A DNA stretch of 35,366 bases from an uncultured Alistipes sp. (GTDB lineage: Bacteria > Bacteroidota > Bacteroidia > Bacteroidales > Rikenellaceae). The translations under genes and the position numbers were made by a program. The notes beneath the pieces are model-generated. The model was not told the origin of the DNA and did not search any database. It worked only from the letters and a program-made list of their open reading frames with translations. How positions within the stretch are numbered: position 1 is the first letter of the stretch; each line of letters begins with the position of its first letter. The stretch spans positions 1 to 35,366 of the forward strand of contig CALBKP010000030.1 of NCBI GenBank assembly GCA_937895825.1, written 5' to 3'. Positions 32,391 through 35,366 of this stretch are shown in pieces.

Positions 32391-34298
32391 TTAGAAATCG
32401 TAGCCGACAATCATATCTGCGTAGTCGCTCCAACCCTCTGCCGTTTTATAAGCCTCTACTGAGTCCGTAGGGACATAAATCTTACGATCTGAAACATTAC
32501 CATAGAACATTGAATCAGTTCCCTTAGGCGGATAAATCGGCTTACACCAAATGGTTGTGAGCTTTTCACAACTTGCAAACGAACAATGCATAATCTCCGT
32601 TACACTCTCTGGTATCGTTATACATACTAAATATGCACATGAGTCAAAAGCATAATGACCAACTTTAGTTACATTGTGAGGAATGACGTATTCTGTAGCA
32701 TCACAACCAATTGCATAAGCAATAAATGTATCATTAACTATCAAGCTGCGACCATCATTTGTTGCATATTTACCCTTAAACTCCGATAGAAGTGTACATC
32801 CATAAAACGCACCTTCTTCAATTTTTTCGACATTATTAGGTATAGTAACTGTTGTAACATGCTTACAATCCTGGAAGGCACAATTACCAATAGAAACTAC
32901 ACTATCTGGAAGGATAATATCCGATAAACTATTACAGCCAGCAAATGCTTGACGATAAATTGTTTCAAGCTTACTGCCAAAGGTTACATTCATAAGGTTA
33001 CGACAACCAGCAAAAGCCCTCTCTCCGATAGATACAACGCCATCCAAGATAATAATATCCGTAAGACTTATACACTCATAGAATGCCTCGTAACCGATTG
33101 TTGTCAAAGTACTTGGTAGATGGACACTTGACATATTCACACACCTGAAGAAGGCTCCTCTATCAAGCGTTGTTACGCCCTCGGGAATAATAACACTTGT
33201 AAGAGCAGATCTCCAAGAGAACGCCTCACGTCCCAACTTGGTGATATTACCATCAAACAACATCACACCAAATCCCGTCTCGGCATCCCAGCTACTTGAA
33301 ATAAACGTTGCATCTATATCATCCAGACGATGGGGTGTAACCTTCTCAGTAGCAGTGTAGAATATCTCATTGCCGATAGGGTATGTTGGGAAGAACTCTA
33401 TCGCGGCCATCGGCTGGATATGGTTGCGCTCTATGGTGAGGGCCTTGTCCGTAGACTTTGCCATAATATGTCCATCCGTAGCCTCAACCTCAACAGTGAG
33501 ACCCTTAGCAAAGGTCTGCGGAGGAAGCGCAACATAGAAAGCCGTAGCCTCGGCACCGAGCTCTACGCCCTTGCCACAGTCGAGAGTAACCTCAGTAAGC
33601 ACCATATCCTCAAAGACGAGATTTGCTCCAGCACCACCCGTAGCATTTTCACCCTCATCCTCAACAACATCACCAGCCTCAGAAGCAAGGATGGCGGTAG
33701 CGTCGGCCGAGTTAATATATAGCTCGCCAGCAACCTGCTCACCATCGTTACCGCGCACGGTAATAGACTTAACCATCTCGCCCTCACCCGTAAGCTGCAA
33801 CTTAAGCCAGCCACACACGTTCTTAAGCGAGATATTATTGTACTCGCTCTGCGAGATCATAATATTACCATCCAAGCCGTAGCTATCCTCAAGGTAAGTC
33901 TGCACGGCAGGCATCATAGCCTGAACATTACAGGTACGAGGGTTGATGTAGTAGTTCTCGTTATAGGGGTAAACTACAACAATGTCCGAAAGCGACACGG
34001 TAGCCTCGGGCGTTGATACGCGCTTGAGATCTGCCGTGCGTGCGCCAGTCTCGCCCGTGTACTGCCACTTCTGGTTAGCGTCCGAGCGGTAGAAAACAGA
34101 CACAAGGTCGCCCTCAGTCCATACGGTCTTCTGAGCCTCGTTAAGCTGGATACGAGTCTCGTCATCCTCAAAGCCAACAGTTAGGGTCTCCGGGGCTTCG
34201 TCAACGATGGGTTGGATGCCTGTTTGCTCATTGATGGCATCCTTCGAGCAGGCTGCAAACATCATTGCAGCGAGTGCAAAAAATAATAATCGTTTCAT
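32391..34298 (-). CDS. Fimbrillin-like lipoprotein with BspA-type leucine-rich repeats
   Basis: This 635-residue lipoprotein has lipobox MMFAAC, mature CSKDAINEQ. Residues about 35-305 are fimbrillin-like (DDETRIQLNEAQKTVWTEGD, then LVSVFYRSD; later ERNHIQPMAAIEF). From about 330 to 590 there are roughly ten BspA/LRR_5 repeats of about 23 residues (I-P-x-x-V-x-x-I-x-x-x-A-F-x-x-C-x-x-L). The tail KIYVPTDSVEAYKTAEGWSDYA is typical for this LRR family. It is probably a surface adhesin. The LRR half is visibly more AT-rich than the N-terminal half. A 38-codon micropeptide gene lies 25 nt upstream on the same strand. Confidence 0.88.
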   Translation of the reverse strand: MKRLLFFALAAMMFAACSKDAINEQTGIQPIVDEAPETLTVGFEDDETRIQLNEAQKTVWTEGDLVSVFYRSDANQKWQYTGETGARTADLKRVSTPEATVSLSDIVVVYPYNENYYINPRTCNVQAMMPAVQTYLEDSYGLDGNIMISQSEYNNISLKNVCGWLKLQLTGEGEMVKSITVRGNDGEQVAGELYINSADATAILASEAGDVVEDEGENATGGAGANLVFEDMVLTEVTLDCGKGVELGAEATAFYVALPPQTFAKGLTVEVEATDGHIMAKSTDKALTIERNHIQPMAAIEFFPTYPIGNEIFYTATEKVTPHRLDDIDATFISSSWDAETGFGVMLFDGNITKLGREAFSWRSALTSVIIPEGVTTLDRGAFFRCVNMSSVHLPSTLTTIGYEAFYECISLTDIIILDGVVSIGERAFAGCRNLMNVTFGSKLETIYRQAFAGCNSLSDIILPDSVVSIGNCAFQDCKHVTTVTIPNNVEKIEEGAFYGCTLLSEFKGKYATNDGRSLIVNDTFIAYAIGCDATEYVIPHNVTKVGHYAFDSCAYLVCITIPESVTEIMHCSFASCEKLTTIWCKPIYPPKGTDSMFYGNVSDRKIYVPTDSVEAYKTAEGWSDYADMIVGYDF

Positions 34299-34323
34299 AG
34301 TATAATTGTTATGTTTAAGTTCG

Positions 34324-34440
34324 TTACCACTCCTGATCAGGGTTTTCGATGGGGTCTTCTATCGAATTAGAGAAGCCCGCTTCAACAAGCACCTCGACAA
34401 CATCTATGTCGGGCGATAGATAGGGATAAAGTCTATTCAT
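34324..34440 (-). CDS. 38-residue micropeptide upstream of the LRR fimbrillin-like lipoprotein
   Basis: ATG at 34440, TAA at 34324-34326 (minus). The peptide is MNRLYPYLSPDIDVVEVLVE followed by AGFSNSIEDPIENPDQEW. It has no signal peptide or cysteine and its C-terminal tail is acidic. Its PDIDVVEVLVEAGFSNS core aligns without gaps with the core of the 15327-15464 micropeptide (PALEVEYVEVERGFSAS), sharing P, V, V, V, E, G, F, S and S. Both precede a fimbrillin-like lipoprotein gene on the same strand. The function is unknown. Confidence 0.7.
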   Translation of the reverse strand: MNRLYPYLSPDIDVVEVLVEAGFSNSIEDPIENPDQEW

Positions 34441-34754
34441 TTTTATTACATCAAATTTAAGTTATCAGTCACAACAAACCATCCAACTCCCAAATGGAAA
34501 TACTTATATAAATAGAAAGTGTGGAGTCGATTAGTCTATCTGAATGGAGGTTCTGGAATACCTAAGCTACAAATAAACAATACCCCACACTCGTATTGAG
34601 TACGGGGCAGAACACCCCAGACTATACAATACGGAGTGACGAGTGCGTTGCTCTCCTTGTAGCATCGAAATTTTCCAGATTTCCATTCAAGGATAAAAGC
34701 TAATACACTTTCATCAATAATATGTCATCGCAGAGTACGACCTCTACGATAAAA

Positions 34755-34762
34755 CAAAGGTA
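34755..34762 (-). promoter_or_regulatory. -7 box for the micropeptide-lipoprotein unit
   Basis: TACCTTTG on the minus strand matches TAnnTTTG. No clear TTG is seen at -33. The transcript would start near 34748, leaving a leader of about 308 nt before the micropeptide start. Confidence 0.5.
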
Positions 34763-34854
34763 CAAAAATATTTTAATTGTTCACCTAAACACCCACAAAA
34801 AAAGAATCGTGATAATTTTTTAATTTTTTAATTATATTACGTAAGAATTTTTTG

Positions 34855-34862
34855 TATCTTTG
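34855..34862 (+). promoter_or_regulatory. -7 box of the aldolase gene
   Basis: TATCTTTG matches TAnnTTTG, 63 nt upstream of the aldolase ATG. The -33 region is T-rich without a clear TTTG. Confidence 0.6.
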
Positions 34863-34925
34863 CGAAGTATTTGCATACGAACACTTAGTAGAAAGATTTT
34901 CTAATAACTAAATATAGGTTGTAAT

Positions 34926-35366
34926 ATGATTAATTACAAGGATTTAGGTCTCGTGAATACACGCGAGATGTTCAAGAAGGCCGTAGATGGCGGCTACGCA
35001 ATTCCTGCGTTCAACTTCAACAACATGGAGCAGCTCCAGGCTATCATCATGGCTGCTGCTGAGACAAAGTCGCCCGTGATCCTCCAGGTATCGAAGGGTG
35101 CTCGTCAGTATGCCAACCAGACACTCCTCCGCTACATGGCTGAGGGTGCTGTTGAGTATGCCAAGGAGCTCGGCTGGGAGAACCCCCAGATCGTTCTTCA
35201 CCTCGACCACGGTGACTCGTTCGAGACATGCAAGAGCTGTATCGACATGGGCTTCTCATCGGTTATGATCGACGGCTCACACCTTCCCTACGAGGAGAAC
35301 GTAGCTCTCACGAAGAAGGTTGTTGACTATGCACACGCACACGGCGTTGTTGTAGAAGGCGAACTC
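34926..35366 (+). CDS. Class II fructose-bisphosphate aldolase (partial, 5' part)
   Basis: The frame opens at ATG 34926 and stays open to the window edge (147 codons). Recognisable stretches are NTREMFKKAVDGGYAIPAF, NFNNMEQLQAI, the HLDHGDSFETCKSCID segment (metal-binding His and catalytic Asp region), GFSSVMIDGSH and the downstream VVDYAHAHGVVVEGEL. It cleaves fructose 1,6-bisphosphate into glyceraldehyde 3-phosphate and dihydroxyacetone phosphate, using a divalent metal. The rest of the gene lies outside the window. Confidence 0.95.
   Translation, partial: MINYKDLGLVNTREMFKKAVDGGYAIPAFNFNNMEQLQAIIMAAAETKSPVILQVSKGARQYANQTLLRYMAEGAVEYAKELGWENPQIVLHLDHGDSFETCKSCIDMGFSSVMIDGSHLPYEENVALTKKVVDYAHAHGVVVEGEL

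Larger units (their letters stand above)
34441..34925. other. Divergent intergenic region with a structured leader
   Basis: It carries promoter elements for both directions (minus -7 box at 34755-34762; plus -7 box at 34855-34862). The minus-strand leader of about 300 nt holds a hairpin (CCCC 34583-34586 and ACTC 34589-34592 with GAGT 34598-34601 and GGGG 34604-34607). Competing partners are CCCC at 34615-34618, CAATACG at 34627-34633 and ACGAGTG at 34639-34645. No further protein gene was found. Confidence 0.6.

Overview
The window looks like chromosomal DNA of a gut-type Bacteroidales bacterium, possibly Alistipes/Rikenellaceae-like; the genus is inference only. The evidence is Bacteroidetes-style promoters (TTTG, about 20 nt, TAnnTTTG), weak Shine-Dalgarno signals, BACON and fimbrillin-like lipoproteins, a DUF4956/VTC pair, a Bacteroidetes-type YbeY and mid-range GC. 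No rRNA, tRNA, CRISPR array, transposase or phage gene was seen.

Layout. (1) 1-100 is the 3' end of an unidentified gene, followed by a terminator. (2) 196-8414 is a tightly packed plus-strand block: a secreted repeat protein, a VTC-domain polyphosphate polymerase-like protein, a DUF4956 membrane protein, a DUF2490-like outer-membrane protein, a small TonB-plug/TonB-C hybrid, xseA, xseB, a methyltransferase, a RelA/SpoT homolog with a damaged hydrolase motif, and a PAS protein. (3) 8415-9322 is non-coding, with three copies of a palindromic repeat and a consensus promoter. (4) 9323-19692 is a surface-lipoprotein operon: five lipoproteins built from BACON, IPxGLF repeat, FISUMP-like, fimbrillin-like and Fn3-like modules, plus a 45-residue micropeptide, closed by a strong terminator. 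(5) 19767-22061 (minus) is a patatin fused to a POTRA and an outer-membrane barrel. It is divergent from pheS, and the predicted promoters face each other. (6) 22169-28444 (plus) holds pheS, a TPR protein, an EnvC-like protein, ybeY and mnmG, ending in a palindrome that is both terminator-like and parS-like. (7) 28445-32093 holds a structured intergenic repeat and the minus-strand genes ilvE and metG. (8) 32391-34440 (minus) is a second micropeptide plus fimbrillin-like lipoprotein pair, here with BspA-type LRRs and a long structured leader. (9) 34926 to the end is a partial class II fructose-bisphosphate aldolase gene.

The most interesting signal is the repeated pairing of a very small acidic peptide gene (45 and 38 codons, sharing a P-x-[LI]-[ED]-V-x2-V-x-V-E-x-G-F-S-x-S core) placed 14-25 nt upstream of a fimbrillin-like lipoprotein gene at two separate loci. 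Second is a pair of parS-like 16-mers 840 bp apart next to mnmG, which could mark an origin-proximal ParB loading region.
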